Below are positions 7,473-16,572 of a stretch of DNA of 64,000 nt, in pieces (within the stretch, counting starts at the first letter, position 1; every line of letters starts with the position of its first letter). The notes under the pieces are model-generated. The model saw only the letters and a list, made by a program, of their open reading frames with translations. It had not been told where the DNA came from and did no database searches. The stretch lies in contig NZ_CP032698.1 in assembly GCF_003627815.1 (NCBI RefSeq), positions 8,246,001 through 8,310,000 of the forward strand. The letters are read 5' to 3'. The translations under genes and the position numbers were made by a program. This DNA is from Streptomyces hundungensis. GTDB taxonomy: Bacteria; Actinomycetota; Actinomycetes; Streptomycetales; Streptomycetaceae.

Positions 7473-9443
7473 GTGAACCACCTTCCCCAACCGGCCCCCC
7501 GCCCGACCGCCATCACGCGCAGCGGGCCCCTGACGTGGATACAGCAGTGGCACTGGTTCGAGCACACCATCCCCGCGGCACGGCGAGTGAACCCGACGCC
7601 GCTCGCCGACCACTGCCACGTGCCCGCCTCGGCAACCGTCGCCGACGTGCTCGCGGCCCTCGCCTCCCTCACCGCACGGCACGAGGCCTTGCGCACCACC
7701 GTCGATCCGCTCCGTCCCGTGCAGTACGTCCACCCCGCGCACTGGGCACCGCTGCCGGTCGACTACGTGGACGTCCTCGACGCCGATGCCGAGACCCTGG
7801 AGACCGCCACGGCAGCGCTGGCCGCCCGCCCCATCGATGCCGAGCGAGACCCGCCCTGGCTCGCCCGGGTGCTGCTCGCGGGTGGAAAGCCGCGTGCGGT
7901 CCTGATCGCCGCCCACCACGTCCTGATCGACGGCTGGGGCCTCGCGGTACTGATCAACCAGCTGCACCATCAACTGCGCGGCGGCGATGCGCCGTTGGAA
8001 GGATGCCCGCATCCGCTGGACATGGCCGCCACCCAACCCTTGGAGCGCGCCCGCGTGGCGGAACGCGAGTGGCTGACGCGTCTGGCGGGCAATCCGACCG
8101 GCGTGTTGGCCCCGTTCGGCGGGACGCCCGACGGCGCCGGGCGCCACCGCCTCCAGCACCGCTCGGTGGACGCGTACGCCGACCTCGATCTCCTGGCCCA
8201 CCGCCATGGAGCCAGTCCGGAGGTCGTCCTGCTCGCGGCGCTGGCCCATGACATCGCCGCCCGCACCGGCGAACACCGGTTCCTGGCATCCGTGGTGGTC
8301 TCGAACCGGGCCCGTGCCGACCTGCGGAACAGTGTCGGGGTCCGGGCACTGACCGTGCCGGTGCAGATCGATCTCCGCCCGGGCGCGGCGTTCGGCGAGG
8401 TGGTCGCCTCGGTCGCCGCCGCCTCCGCCGCGGCCTACCGACACGGCCAGTGGCGCCCCGCCGAACTGGTCGCCGCCCAGGCGCGCATGGACCGTCGGCG
8501 TGGTGTCGTGACCGTACCCACCATCGAGTACAACTGCTACGCGTGGCCGCGCGACTACCTGGTCCCCGCGCAGTACGATCCGCCGGGCGGCTCCGCGACC
8601 TGGAGCACGAGCGCGCCGGACGACCCCTGCGAGACCCTCTATGTCGACCTCGGGCGTGACGAGGGGGTCGTCACGCTCGACGTCACCGTCGGGGACCATC
8701 TACTCGACGCCGGGCAGGCCATGGCATTGCCCGTCCGGCTGTGCCGTCTCCTGCGCACGCTCGCCGACGGTGACGAATGCCCGGTACCGCAACGCCCACC
8801 CACACCGGCCGCCCCCGGATGGTGGCGGGCTCCGCAGGGGTGGGTGCGCCTGTCCGACGTCGAGGACGTCCTGCGCGGCCACCCGGGGGTGCACGACGTG
8901 ACGGCGGCCCCCAGCGGGGAGGCGGCGGAGCAGGGCGAGGAGCCGCGCCTCGTGGCGCATGTCCTCGTCGACCCCGGCGTCACCTCCGACGACCTGCATC
9001 ACCATGTCCTGGACCACCTCGGTGAAGTGCCCGGCCTCATGGCACCGGGCCGCTACGTACTGACCGAGATCACCCACCAACCACCCCGCCCACGCGACCA
9101 GTTGCGTCTGGGTACCGACGACACGGGATTCCGGCCGATCCCGTCGCGGCCGCCCGCGACGCGCGCCGAACGGGCGCTGGCAGCCGCCGTGGCAGCCGTC
9201 GCTCCCGGCGGTCCGCCGGCCGGCACCCCCGACAGCCCGGACACCGTGGACATGAGCCGCTGCCTCGCCGATCACGGCGTGACGCTGGTCGCCATCCCCC
9301 AACTGCTGGCGCTGCTGCACCAGTTCGGCTTCGCCGGGATCACGTCGGACGAGCTGGCCGGAACGGCCTCCCTCGGCCACCTCGCCACAGCCCTTGAGCC
9401 CCTGCCGCCCCGCGCCCCTCGTGGAGGAGAAGCCTCACCATGA
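7473..9443 (+). CDS. Condensation-domain protein with vestigial adenylation tail and carrier-like end
   Basis: 656 residues from GTG, 10 bases after the ketosynthase. Residues 15-430 are an NRPS condensation domain with the intact HHxxxDG motif (His148, His149, Asp153), so it should catalyse acyl transfer to an amine or alcohol. About residues 455-540 resemble the small C-terminal subdomain of adenylation enzymes (VEDVLRGHPGV...LVAHVLVD) without the large catalytic core. The last 60 residues align with a carrier domain, but the phosphopantetheine Ser position appears to be Thr604 (HGVTLVAI), so this carrier is probably not loaded. It may act with the free ACP. The protein looks like the scar of a C-A-T module reduced to one working domain. 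Overlaps the next start by 4 bases. Confidence 0.75.
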   Translation: MNHLPQPAPRPTAITRSGPLTWIQQWHWFEHTIPAARRVNPTPLADHCHVPASATVADVLAALASLTARHEALRTTVDPLRPVQYVHPAHWAPLPVDYVDVLDADAETLETATAALAARPIDAERDPPWLARVLLAGGKPRAVLIAAHHVLIDGWGLAVLINQLHHQLRGGDAPLEGCPHPLDMAATQPLERARVAEREWLTRLAGNPTGVLAPFGGTPDGAGRHRLQHRSVDAYADLDLLAHRHGASPEVVLLAALAHDIAARTGEHRFLASVVVSNRARADLRNSVGVRALTVPVQIDLRPGAAFGEVVASVAAASAAAYRHGQWRPAELVAAQARMDRRRGVVTVPTIEYNCYAWPRDYLVPAQYDPPGGSATWSTSAPDDPCETLYVDLGRDEGVVTLDVTVGDHLLDAGQAMALPVRLCRLLRTLADGDECPVPQRPPTPAAPGWWRAPQGWVRLSDVEDVLRGHPGVHDVTAAPSGEAAEQGEEPRLVAHVLVDPGVTSDDLHHHVLDHLGEVPGLMAPGRYVLTEITHQPPRPRDQLRLGTDDTGFRPIPSRPPATRAERALAAAVAAVAPGGPPAGTPDSPDTVDMSRCLADHGVTLVAIPQLLALLHQFGFAGITSDELAGTASLGHLATALEPLPPRAPRGGEASP

Positions 9444-10687
9444 CCGTCTCCCGCATCGCCGCACCCTCAGTGGACCGCCTGGCCCCGTGGCAATTCGCCG
9501 CCTTCGTCGAGGCGAACACGCACGACATGGCATACCGCCCGCCCGTGGTGGACGGTCCCGTCGGCCCGACCGTTGTCCGCAACGGCCGCGAACTGGTGAA
9601 CTTCGCCAGCATCAGCTTCCTCGAGCTGGATCGCCACCTCCCCGTACAACGCCATTTCGCCGAAGGGGCGCGCGCGCACGGCCTGAGCACCAGTGGATCC
9701 AGGATGACCCAGGGGATCTGCCGTCCGCACCAAGTACTCGAAGACACGATCGCCCGCCACACCGGCAAGGAGCGAGCCATCAGCTTCGCCACCGGGCTGC
9801 TCGCCAATATCGGGTTCGTCCACGCCATGAGCAGTTCCGCTCACTTCGATGCCGGCATCGAGGTGCGCAACCACGACACCGTCTTCGTCGTGGACCGTGA
9901 TGTCCACTGGAGCATCTGGAAGGGGCTGGAGGGGCGTGACTACGGCCGCAATGTCCACGCGTTCCGGCACAACGACGTCTCCGACCTGACCCGCATCCTG
10001 GAGCGGGTCCGGGCCCGCAAGACCGTGGTGATAGCCGAGAGCATCTATTCGGCCGACGGCACCATGGGGCCGATCGTCGACATCCTCGACGCGTGCGAGC
10101 GGTACGGCGCCATCAGCATGATCGACGACGCGAACGGCTTCATGGTGTACGGGCCCGAGAACCGTCCGTACGCCAGGGAAGCAGCCGCGATCCGGGACCG
10201 GGCCGACTTCGTCATGGTGTCGCTCTCGAAGGCCATCGGCCTGGAAGGCGGCGCGATCGCAGGACCCGCGACGGCCATCGACGCCTTCGAACTCCTCTCC
10301 GGCACCTCGATGTTCACGGCCGCCATCCAGCCGCCCACGGCCTACACCGCGAAGCGCACGATCGATGTCCTCGCCGACGATCCGGCGATCGTCGACCACT
10401 ATCTGGCACACGCCGCCCGCTTCCGCCGCCAGATGCACGAGAGCGACACACCGACCACACCGACCGATTCGTACATGCTCTCCGTGCCGATCGGGAACGA
10501 CGCGGCCGCTCTGCACATGCGGGAGTGGTTCGTCGAGGACGGCTACCTCGTACCCGTCTTCTCCTACCCGGCCGTCCCACGCAACCGGGCGCTCCTGCGC
10601 CTGTTCCCGCACGCGGGCCACACCGAGGAGCAGATGGACGGATTCCTGCGCACCCTCCTCACCTACCGACGGCGCCTCGGGCTCTGA
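9440..10687 (+). CDS. Alpha-oxoamine synthase (PLP, KBL/AONS/CqsA family)
   Basis: 415 residues. ATG preceded by GGAGGAG and overlapping the previous stop. Fold-type I PLP enzyme with DDANGFMVYG (cofactor-ring region), predicted Schiff-base Lys264 in SLSKAIG, and the glycine-rich TSGSRMTQG segment near residue 90. The family joins an amino acid (Gly, Ser, Ala or 2-aminobutyrate) to an acyl-CoA or acyl-ACP with loss of CO2 to give an alpha-aminoketone; relatives include AONS (biotin), serine palmitoyltransferase, and CqsA. The ACP gene directly downstream and the KAS upstream suggest an ACP-bound acyl donor. No biotin genes are near, so a biotin role is unlikely. Confidence 0.85.
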   Translation: MTVSRIAAPSVDRLAPWQFAAFVEANTHDMAYRPPVVDGPVGPTVVRNGRELVNFASISFLELDRHLPVQRHFAEGARAHGLSTSGSRMTQGICRPHQVLEDTIARHTGKERAISFATGLLANIGFVHAMSSSAHFDAGIEVRNHDTVFVVDRDVHWSIWKGLEGRDYGRNVHAFRHNDVSDLTRILERVRARKTVVIAESIYSADGTMGPIVDILDACERYGAISMIDDANGFMVYGPENRPYAREAAAIRDRADFVMVSLSKAIGLEGGAIAGPATAIDAFELLSGTSMFTAAIQPPTAYTAKRTIDVLADDPAIVDHYLAHAARFRRQMHESDTPTTPTDSYMLSVPIGNDAAALHMREWFVEDGYLVPVFSYPAVPRNRALLRLFPHAGHTEEQMDGFLRTLLTYRRRLGL

Positions 10688-10738
10688 CCTTCGGATGACA
10701 GACCCACGCCGAACCCGTCCCCAGAAGGAGAAGCCCCC

Positions 10739-10981
10739 GTGGTGAACAACACCGACATCCTCAACGCCCTCGCCAAGATCGTCGAAGAGGTGACCGGCCT
10801 CGACCCCGCCCAGGTGACCGCGGGAAAGTCCTTCATCGAAGACCTCGACATCGACTCCCTGTCGATGGTGGAAATCACCGTGGCGCTGGAGGACAGCTTC
10901 GCGGTAACGATTCCCGACGACCGGAGCGCAGAGCTGAAAACCGTCGGCGACACGGTGAGCTACATCGCCAACCATCGATGA
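10739..10981 (+). CDS. Acyl carrier protein
   Basis: 80 residues. GTG at 10739 follows AAGGAG (10725-10730) by 8 bases; a second GTG at 10742 is less well placed. The phosphopantetheine site Ser40 lies in DIDSLSMVE, a standard type II FAS/PKS carrier motif, and helix II is acidic as usual. It probably holds the acyl chain for the ketosynthase, the oxoamine synthase and perhaps the condensation enzyme. No phosphopantetheinyl transferase is in the window, so activation must come from elsewhere. Confidence 0.93.
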   Translation: MVNNTDILNALAKIVEEVTGLDPAQVTAGKSFIEDLDIDSLSMVEITVALEDSFAVTIPDDRSAELKTVGDTVSYIANHR

Positions 10982-11056
10982 CCGCCGTCGGCAGGATCCG
11001 CCGACGTGCCATTCGCCTGGTCTGACCAATACTGCTGTATCCAGGGGGAGTTGAGC

Positions 11057-11818
11057 ATGGGTGTCCTGGAACGCTTCCGACTGGATGGCCGCGTCGCCGT
11101 GGTCACCGGCGCCTCCTCCGGGCTTGGTGTCGCCTTCGCCACCGCCGTGGCCGAGGCCGGCGCCGATGTCGTACTCGGGGCGCGGCGCACCCAGAGGCTG
11201 GAGGCCGTACGCACGGCCGTCGAGAAACTCGGCCGCCGGGCCATCGCCGTGCCCACCGACATCGCCAGGCCGGAGGACTGCCGCGCCCTGGTCGACGCGG
11301 CGGTACAGGCATTCGGGCGGCTGGACGTCCTCGTCAACAACGCGGGGATCAGCAGGGAGACACCCGCGACTGAGGAGACGCCGGAACAGTTCCGCGAAGT
11401 CGTCGACACCAACCTCAACGGCTCCTACTGGATGGCCCAGGCCGCGGGCGCGGTGATGCGGCCAGGCAGCGCCATCGTCAACATTTCCAGCGTCCTTGCG
11501 CTGGTCACCGGCGGTCTGCCGCAAGCCGCCTACTCGGCGTCGAAAGCCGGACTCCTCGGGCTCACCCGTGATCTCGCCCAGCAGTGGACTCCCACCAAGG
11601 GCATCCGGGTGAACGCCCTGGCACCAGGTCTCTTCACCTCCGAGATGACGGACGGCTACGCCGAGGGTTATCTCGAAGCGATGATGCCGAGAGTGCTCTC
11701 GGGCCGTGTCGGACAGCCGGAGGAACTCGCCGCGGCCCTGGTCTTCCTGGTGTCCGACGCCTCGTCCTACATCACCGGCACCACGCTGACGGTCGATGGA
11801 GGTACGCACATCGCCTAG
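11057..11818 (+). CDS. Short-chain dehydrogenase/reductase (FabG-like)
   Basis: 253 residues. ATG at 11057 with GGGGGAG at 11044-11050; an in-frame start 51 bases earlier lacks a site. Classical SDR: TGASSGLG cofactor loop (about 17-24), NNAG, catalytic Ser in ISSV, and YSASK with the catalytic Tyr and Lys. The C-terminal TLTVDGG ending is typical. Basic residues after the glycine loop (ARRTQR) favour NADPH. Reduction of a beta-ketoacyl-ACP, or of the aminoketone to an amino alcohol, are the two roles that fit the cluster. Confidence 0.88.
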   Translation: MGVLERFRLDGRVAVVTGASSGLGVAFATAVAEAGADVVLGARRTQRLEAVRTAVEKLGRRAIAVPTDIARPEDCRALVDAAVQAFGRLDVLVNNAGISRETPATEETPEQFREVVDTNLNGSYWMAQAAGAVMRPGSAIVNISSVLALVTGGLPQAAYSASKAGLLGLTRDLAQQWTPTKGIRVNALAPGLFTSEMTDGYAEGYLEAMMPRVLSGRVGQPEELAAALVFLVSDASSYITGTTLTVDGGTHIA

Positions 11819-12081
11819 TGAGGGGCAGGGTGAGTCCACCCATGCAGCGCGTCCCATCGGAAGCGAGTGGATGTGTTCCCGTTGTCGACCGGAGAGAGGG
11901 GCCGGGTCCTCACCGGCCGGGTCCAGCCGGGTGCGGCCCGGGTGGCGGCGATGGCGCAGCTGTCGAGTCGAGGTTCCAACTGACGTGCTGCACATGGGGG
12001 TTGAACATTGACAGAGTGCTTGGCTGGGGACCCGTCACACAGGGGCGATCCAGGTGGCGCCGCGGGACGAGGGCGAGGGCG

Positions 12082-13338
12082 ATGACGACAGAGCCGACCG
12101 CCCGATCCCTGTCGTGCGAACCGCTCGGCGCGGCGCACCTGCGCCGACTGATCGTGGGCCAGGGCTTGGCGGCCGTGGTCGATGCGCTGTTCCTCATCTG
12201 GCTCACGCTCTTCGTGTTGGAGCTGGCTGAGCCCGGGATGGCCACGGGGTTCGTCCTGGTGGCCGCGGCGCTGCCCCGAGCGGTGCTTCTGCTGCCCGGG
12301 GGTGTGCTGGTCGACCGGCTCGGTCCCGCGCGTATCGCGACCGGCGCGGCCTGGCTCCGTGTCGCGGTCCTGCTCGCCTTCGGCGCCCTGGTCAGCTTCA
12401 CCTCGCCCTCGGTGGTGACGGTCGCACTCCTCGCCGGAGTGCTCGGTGGCGCCGACGCCGCGTACTTCCCGGCAGCCCTCGCGCTGGTGCCCGCGGTCGT
12501 ACCGACCGAGAGGCTCGCCCGGGTCAACGCGTTGGTACAGAGCGCCGAGTCGGGCGGTGATCTCGTCGGCCCGGCAGTGGCCGCCGGAGTCGTCGCTGTC
12601 GTGGGCTTCGACGCGACGCTGTGGGGCATCGCGGCGCTGGCCGCACTCGCAGCCGTCGCTCTCAGCCTGCCCAGACGGGCGGTGTGGGGTGGCGAACGCG
12701 CCGGGGGCGCCGCCGAGCCGGACCCCGTCGGCGGTCAGCAGGTCAGCAGCGCGCGCGCTCTGGGCGCGGGCTTGAGATACGCGTGGCGCGAGCCGGTGGT
12801 GCGGGGGATGCTGGCAGCCATCGCGCTGATCAACATCACGGTCGTGGGTCCAGTGCTCGTGGGCGGGGCGGTACTCGCCGGTCAACGCCTCGGCGGTGCC
12901 GGGTCCTTGGGCATCGTGCTTTCCGGTTTCGGTGCAGGTTCACTGGCCGGCGCGCTCACGGCCGGGTGGCGTTCGCCCGCCCGGCGCGGCTGGACCGTGG
13001 TCGGCGGGGTCGCGACGATCGGCGCGGGCATGGCCGGACTCGCGGCCGTTACCCATGTCGTGGCCGCCACGGCGGTCGTCTCGCTCATCGGTCTCGGGTC
13101 CGCCTTCCTCGGAGTGGTCGTCGTGGCCACCTTGCAGGAGCGGGTGCCGCGGCAATTGCTGGGCCGTGTGCTCAGCCTCGTGGTCTTGGCCACGGTGGCC
13201 TTCGATCCCTTCTCCTACCTGCTAGCCGGTGTCCTGGTCCCCTTCGGCACGACACCGCTGTTCCTGCTGTGCGGCAGCGCCGTCCTGGCATGTGCGGCCC
13301 TGGTGGCCACGAGCCCGGCAATCCGCTCACTGCGTTGA
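12082..13338 (+). CDS. MFS transporter, probable product exporter
   Basis: 418 residues from ATG at 12082 (GGGCGAGGG upstream). About 11-12 hydrophobic helices, the loop 2-3 basic motif (GGVLVDRLGPAR) and an internal duplication place it in the MFS multidrug/EntS-like group. It lies about 260 bases after the SDR on the same strand, with an AT-richer gap holding TTGAACATTGACAG near 12000 that could be a promoter. Position at the end of the operon suggests self-resistance or secretion of the cluster product. Confidence 0.85.
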   Translation: MTTEPTARSLSCEPLGAAHLRRLIVGQGLAAVVDALFLIWLTLFVLELAEPGMATGFVLVAAALPRAVLLLPGGVLVDRLGPARIATGAAWLRVAVLLAFGALVSFTSPSVVTVALLAGVLGGADAAYFPAALALVPAVVPTERLARVNALVQSAESGGDLVGPAVAAGVVAVVGFDATLWGIAALAALAAVALSLPRRAVWGGERAGGAAEPDPVGGQQVSSARALGAGLRYAWREPVVRGMLAAIALINITVVGPVLVGGAVLAGQRLGGAGSLGIVLSGFGAGSLAGALTAGWRSPARRGWTVVGGVATIGAGMAGLAAVTHVVAATAVVSLIGLGSAFLGVVVVATLQERVPRQLLGRVLSLVVLATVAFDPFSYLLAGVLVPFGTTPLFLLCGSAVLACAALVATSPAIRSLR

Positions 13339-13369
13339 CCGGCCGATCAACGAGAGCGTGTCCACTGCG

Positions 13370-14040
13370 TCCTGACGCTGTACGGCCTGCTTCTCACCCA
13401 GGCGCGGTCCGTGAGCAGGTGTGCTCGCCGCTCGCGCGGGAGGCCTGTGAAGGCGACGGCCGGAATGTCGTCGGCAACTGCCACGGTATCGGTGCCCTAG
13501 CGCAACTGAACATGGGATGCGACCCGGTGGAGCGCGCGGTCGGTCGGCCCGAATGCCGTCCACAGCTCGTTCGCGTCACCGTCGAGCTGTGCCGCGTGCT
13601 CACCGGCCTGATCGAGGAAGCCCGGCCCCGCGCGGGCGAGCGCGTCCGGGCTGTGGTCGTCGGCTCGGCCGCGGCCTGGGCCATCGCTGCCTTCAAGAAC
13701 AGCATCCCGAGCACGGGCAGCCCTTCGGGCTCGCGCTGAACGAGGTCGCGCTGGAGCCGGTTGGCGGCCGCGGTGACGAACGCGACGGCGGCCGCCGCCT
13801 CGCCGTGGGCGGTCATCGCGTCCGCGAGGTGGCGGTCGGCGCTCGCCATGATGACCGGGTCCCCGGGGCGTTCGGCGGCCGCGGCCGCGCGCTGGCCGGC
13901 GGTGACGGCGAGTTCGCTGTCACCGCACTTTATGGCGGCCGCCTCGGTCAGCTCCAGCGTCAAGGAGAGTTGCCGGTACGCCTCCAGCTGGTCATCGCTC
14001 TTGTGCCGGGTGGCGGCCCGGGTGGCGTCGGCTAGGAGGC
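13370..14040 (-). pseudogene. Remnant of XRE-family regulator with TPR-like C-terminal region
   Basis: Minus-strand reading in two or three frames gives the conserved C-terminal region of streptomycete XRE/TPR regulators: LEAYRQLSLT with AAAIKCGDSELAVTAGQRA (about 13910-14010), then, after a frameshift near 13680, LDGDANELWTAFGPTDRALH (about 13540-13600), then LPRERRAHLL near 13420 and a further shift. The N-terminal helix-turn-helix is missing. Frameshifts and truncation at both ends make it non-functional. It faces the MFS gene tail-to-tail. Confidence 0.6.
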
Positions 14041-14150
14041 GGGTGGTCTAGCTGGCGGGGCCAGGAACCTGGAGAAGGAGGCCAACCCCATGCACTGGTT
14101 CTGACCGCGGGACCCTTGAGTACTTGGACACAGGAGAGGAGGGCGTCCGC

Positions 14151-14726
14151 GTGGATGATTTCGAGTTCGAACTCGAACCGGTGCGTGAGGACCGGCTGCG
14201 GGGATATCGCGGCGTGGCCGGGCCGTTCGGCAGCGTCGACATCACCAGGCCCCTCGGCGCGCTCGGGCAGGGCCCGAGTCGTCAAGTCACCCTGGAGGGA
14301 GCCGAGTTCCCCGAGACCCTCTTCGGTGGGGGCGCGGGCGTCCTGCCGTCCTTGGACGGGGGCTGGCTGCGGGTGGACGGCACGATCGTCGACCTGGAGC
14401 TGAAGATCAAGGGGATCCGCAAGGGCTCCCGGTGGCTGGAGCTGGCCGTCCGCGAGCGCCGCTACACCTACAACGTCGCCGGCGGCTCCGGGGACGCCCG
14501 GCTCGGCCGCGAAGGCGTCACCATCGCGACGACCTGCGGCCGACCCGTCCCCATGACCTCGGGAACGCGCAGGGTGAAGGTCGAAGGCGACGCGGACACC
14601 ACGGACCTGGCGATCGCGCTCGTGCTGGAGCAGGTGGACCGGTCCGCGCTGTCCCTCAGCGGCGCCCTGTTCGCCGCGCCCATGAACGTCCTGTTCGGTC
14701 GTTCCCGGGACGAGGGCCCGGGCTAA
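14151..14726 (+). CDS. Conserved hypothetical protein
   Basis: 191 residues from GTG at 14151, with GGAGAGGAGG ending 8 bases upstream; an in-frame TTG at 14124 has no site. No signal peptide or membrane segment, many short beta-like segments, Gly-rich, no cysteine pair except one Cys near 140. The C-terminus (about 165-191) is mildly hydrophobic. No family recognised. Codon usage is normal for the window, so I take it as a real gene. Confidence 0.6.
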   Translation: MDDFEFELEPVREDRLRGYRGVAGPFGSVDITRPLGALGQGPSRQVTLEGAEFPETLFGGGAGVLPSLDGGWLRVDGTIVDLELKIKGIRKGSRWLELAVRERRYTYNVAGGSGDARLGREGVTIATTCGRPVPMTSGTRRVKVEGDADTTDLAIALVLEQVDRSALSLSGALFAAPMNVLFGRSRDEGPG

Positions 14727-14832
14727 TGCAAGAGGAGGCGGCTATGGGCAGGGACGGCCGCGTGCAGTGCCCTCTCACCCTATGTCCGCCAGAAGTACGG
14801 GATGAGCATCAAGGACGGGCGGGAGCTCCTGG

Positions 14833-15060
14833 CTAGCTGAGGTGGAGTTTGGCGAGTGCGTTGGGCCAGTCGGTGGTGATCACGTTCTGTGCTGCCGCCA
14901 GCTGGGTCTTGCCCGAGCAGATCGCGGTGCGCAACTTCGACTCGACGGAGTCTTTGGGGTTTTTAGGCTCGGCTCCGGGCTGGTTGCCGGGGGGGGAGGG
15001 GGGACGCGGAACTGTCCGGGGATTCCAGAGTCGGGAATCATCATTCCCGTCCAGCATCAC
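14833..15060 (-). pseudogene. C-terminal scrap of a secreted-type hypothetical protein
   Basis: The minus strand ends with SVESKLRTAICSGKTQLAAA and WPNALAKL. This resembles the common C-terminus of streptomycete nuclease-like hypothetical proteins (an LWxP segment, then KD.VE..L...VCSG...L..AQ..I..DW..A). The upstream part (DSRLWNPRTVPRPPSPPG) is only partly consistent, and no start or body is present. Likely a truncated gene end. Confidence 0.4.
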
Positions 15061-15362
15061 CCAGCGGTCCCGTGCGTGGCTGAGAAGCACGGGCCGCCGC
15101 CTTTGGCGAGTAGCAGTCATGCCGCAGACCTCTTCGCCCCTCGGCTGCGTTCCTTCCAGTGCCCTGAGGAGCCCTCCACCCGCCGGATGAACTGCGACAG
15201 GACACTCGTGGGAACCCGGCACAAGAGTTGGCACCAGTTCGGTCGGCGCCGACGAGGCTCACCTCCGCTCTGAGGGCGTGAGGACGGTGAGTCCGACGGC
15301 AGAAGCGATCCGAACGGGTCCGCCCGAACGGTGAAGCGACCGCGGTCCCAGACTTCGGCTCT

Positions 15363-15390
15363 CGCCGCTGACGGCCGACCGTCAGCGGCG
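15363..15390 (-). terminator. Terminator of the aldo/keto reductase
   Basis: Perfect 12-bp arms CGCCGCTGACGG and CCGTCAGCGGCG with a 4-base loop overlap the stop codon of the minus-strand reductase ending at 15382. Placement at the gene end and perfect pairing support a strong terminator. Confidence 0.7.
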
Positions 15391-16446
15391 GGTTTCGATT
15401 CGTAGGCCACCCGTGGTCACCTGGCGGATGGGCTCGCTCGCCAGGAGGTCGTGCGGCTGGCCGAGGGCGATCGCGCCCGCCGCGTCGAGCCGGGCCAGTT
15501 GGGTGTCCGTCAGCTCGACTGCCAGGGCAGCCAGGTTGTCCTCCAGCTGGGCGGGGGTGCGGGCGCCGAGCAGCGTGCTCGTCACGCCCGGCTTCCGCAG
15601 CGTCCAGGCCAGCGCCACCTGGGCCGGGGTGTGCCCCATCTCGCCGGCCAACTCCCGGACCACCCCGGCCACGCCGAGGCTGCGTTCGGTGAGGGTGCCC
15701 AGGGCGAGGTTGTGGCTCCGGCGGGTGCTTCCGTCGGGGCCGGCGCCCGTCGCACCCACGTCCTCCCGGCCGTACTTGCCGCTGAGCACCCCGCCGCCGA
15801 GCGGCGAGTACGGGACCACGCCCAGGCCCAGCTCCCGGGCCATCGGGATCAGGTCGCGCTCCGCGGTGCGCTCGATCAGGCTGTACTCGACCTGTAGCGC
15901 GACCAGCGGCGACCAGCCGCGCAGGTCGGCGATCGCCTGCATCCGGGACACCTGCCAGGCCGGGGTGTTGGAGATCGCCACGTACAGCACCTTGCCCTGC
16001 CGGACCAGGTCGTCCAGGCCGCGCAGCACCTCCTCCACCGGCGTTCGGAAGTCCCAGACGTGCAGGTACAGCAGGTCGAGGTAGTCGGTGCCCAACCGCC
16101 GCAGGCTGCCCTCCACCGAGCCGAACAGTGCCTTGCGGTGCCCGCCCCCGGAGTTCGGGTCGCCGGGGCGGCGCAGTGTCGAGTACTTGGTCGCCAGCAC
16201 CAGGCGTTCGCGCTCCTCGTGGACGAACTCGCCGAGCAGGCGCTCGGAGCTGCCCTCCGTGTAGGTGTCGGCGGTGTCGAGGAGGTTGCCGCCGAGCCCG
16301 ACGTAGCGGTCGAACAGCTGGCGGGCCTCGGCCCGTTCAGCGCCCCACCCCCATTCAGTGCCGAAGGTCGCGGTGCCCAGGGCCAGCGGTGAGACCCGCA
16401 GTCCCGAGCGGCCCAGCAGCCGGTAGTCGTCCAGGGCCAGTGCCAT
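15382..16446 (-). CDS. Aldo/keto reductase
   Basis: 354 residues from ATG at 16446, preceded by AGGAGA. TIM-barrel AKR with the catalytic tetrad in its usual places: Asp and Tyr in DTADTYTEG, Lys in LATKYS, and His in LYLHVWD. The C-terminal NADPH site reads TSTLLGARTPAQLEDN. Reduces aldehydes or ketones with NADPH; substrate not predictable. It is divergent from an MmyB-type regulator 126 bases away, an arrangement seen repeatedly in actinomycetes, so that regulator probably controls it. Confidence 0.9.
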   Translation of the reverse strand: MALALDDYRLLGRSGLRVSPLALGTATFGTEWGWGAERAEARQLFDRYVGLGGNLLDTADTYTEGSSERLLGEFVHEERERLVLATKYSTLRRPGDPNSGGGHRKALFGSVEGSLRRLGTDYLDLLYLHVWDFRTPVEEVLRGLDDLVRQGKVLYVAISNTPAWQVSRMQAIADLRGWSPLVALQVEYSLIERTAERDLIPMARELGLGVVPYSPLGGGVLSGKYGREDVGATGAGPDGSTRRSHNLALGTLTERSLGVAGVVRELAGEMGHTPAQVALAWTLRKPGVTSTLLGARTPAQLEDNLAALAVELTDTQLARLDAAGAIALGQPHDLLASEPIRQVTTGGLRIETRR

Positions 16447-16572
16447 CAGGTTCTCCTGTGCTCGCGTGTGCTCGTGTTCCGTTCCGGGACCGAGTCTGCG
16501 GCGGCGGCCGGCCCCGGATAAGGGAGGAGTCTTCCTGGGAAGAGCGGTCCCACCTTGGCGGTTGGACCGGTC

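Noticed and set aside
9440..10687. Assignment as biotin-pathway BioF
   Set aside because: No bioA, bioB or bioD nearby; the gene is tightly coupled to KAS, C-domain and ACP genes.
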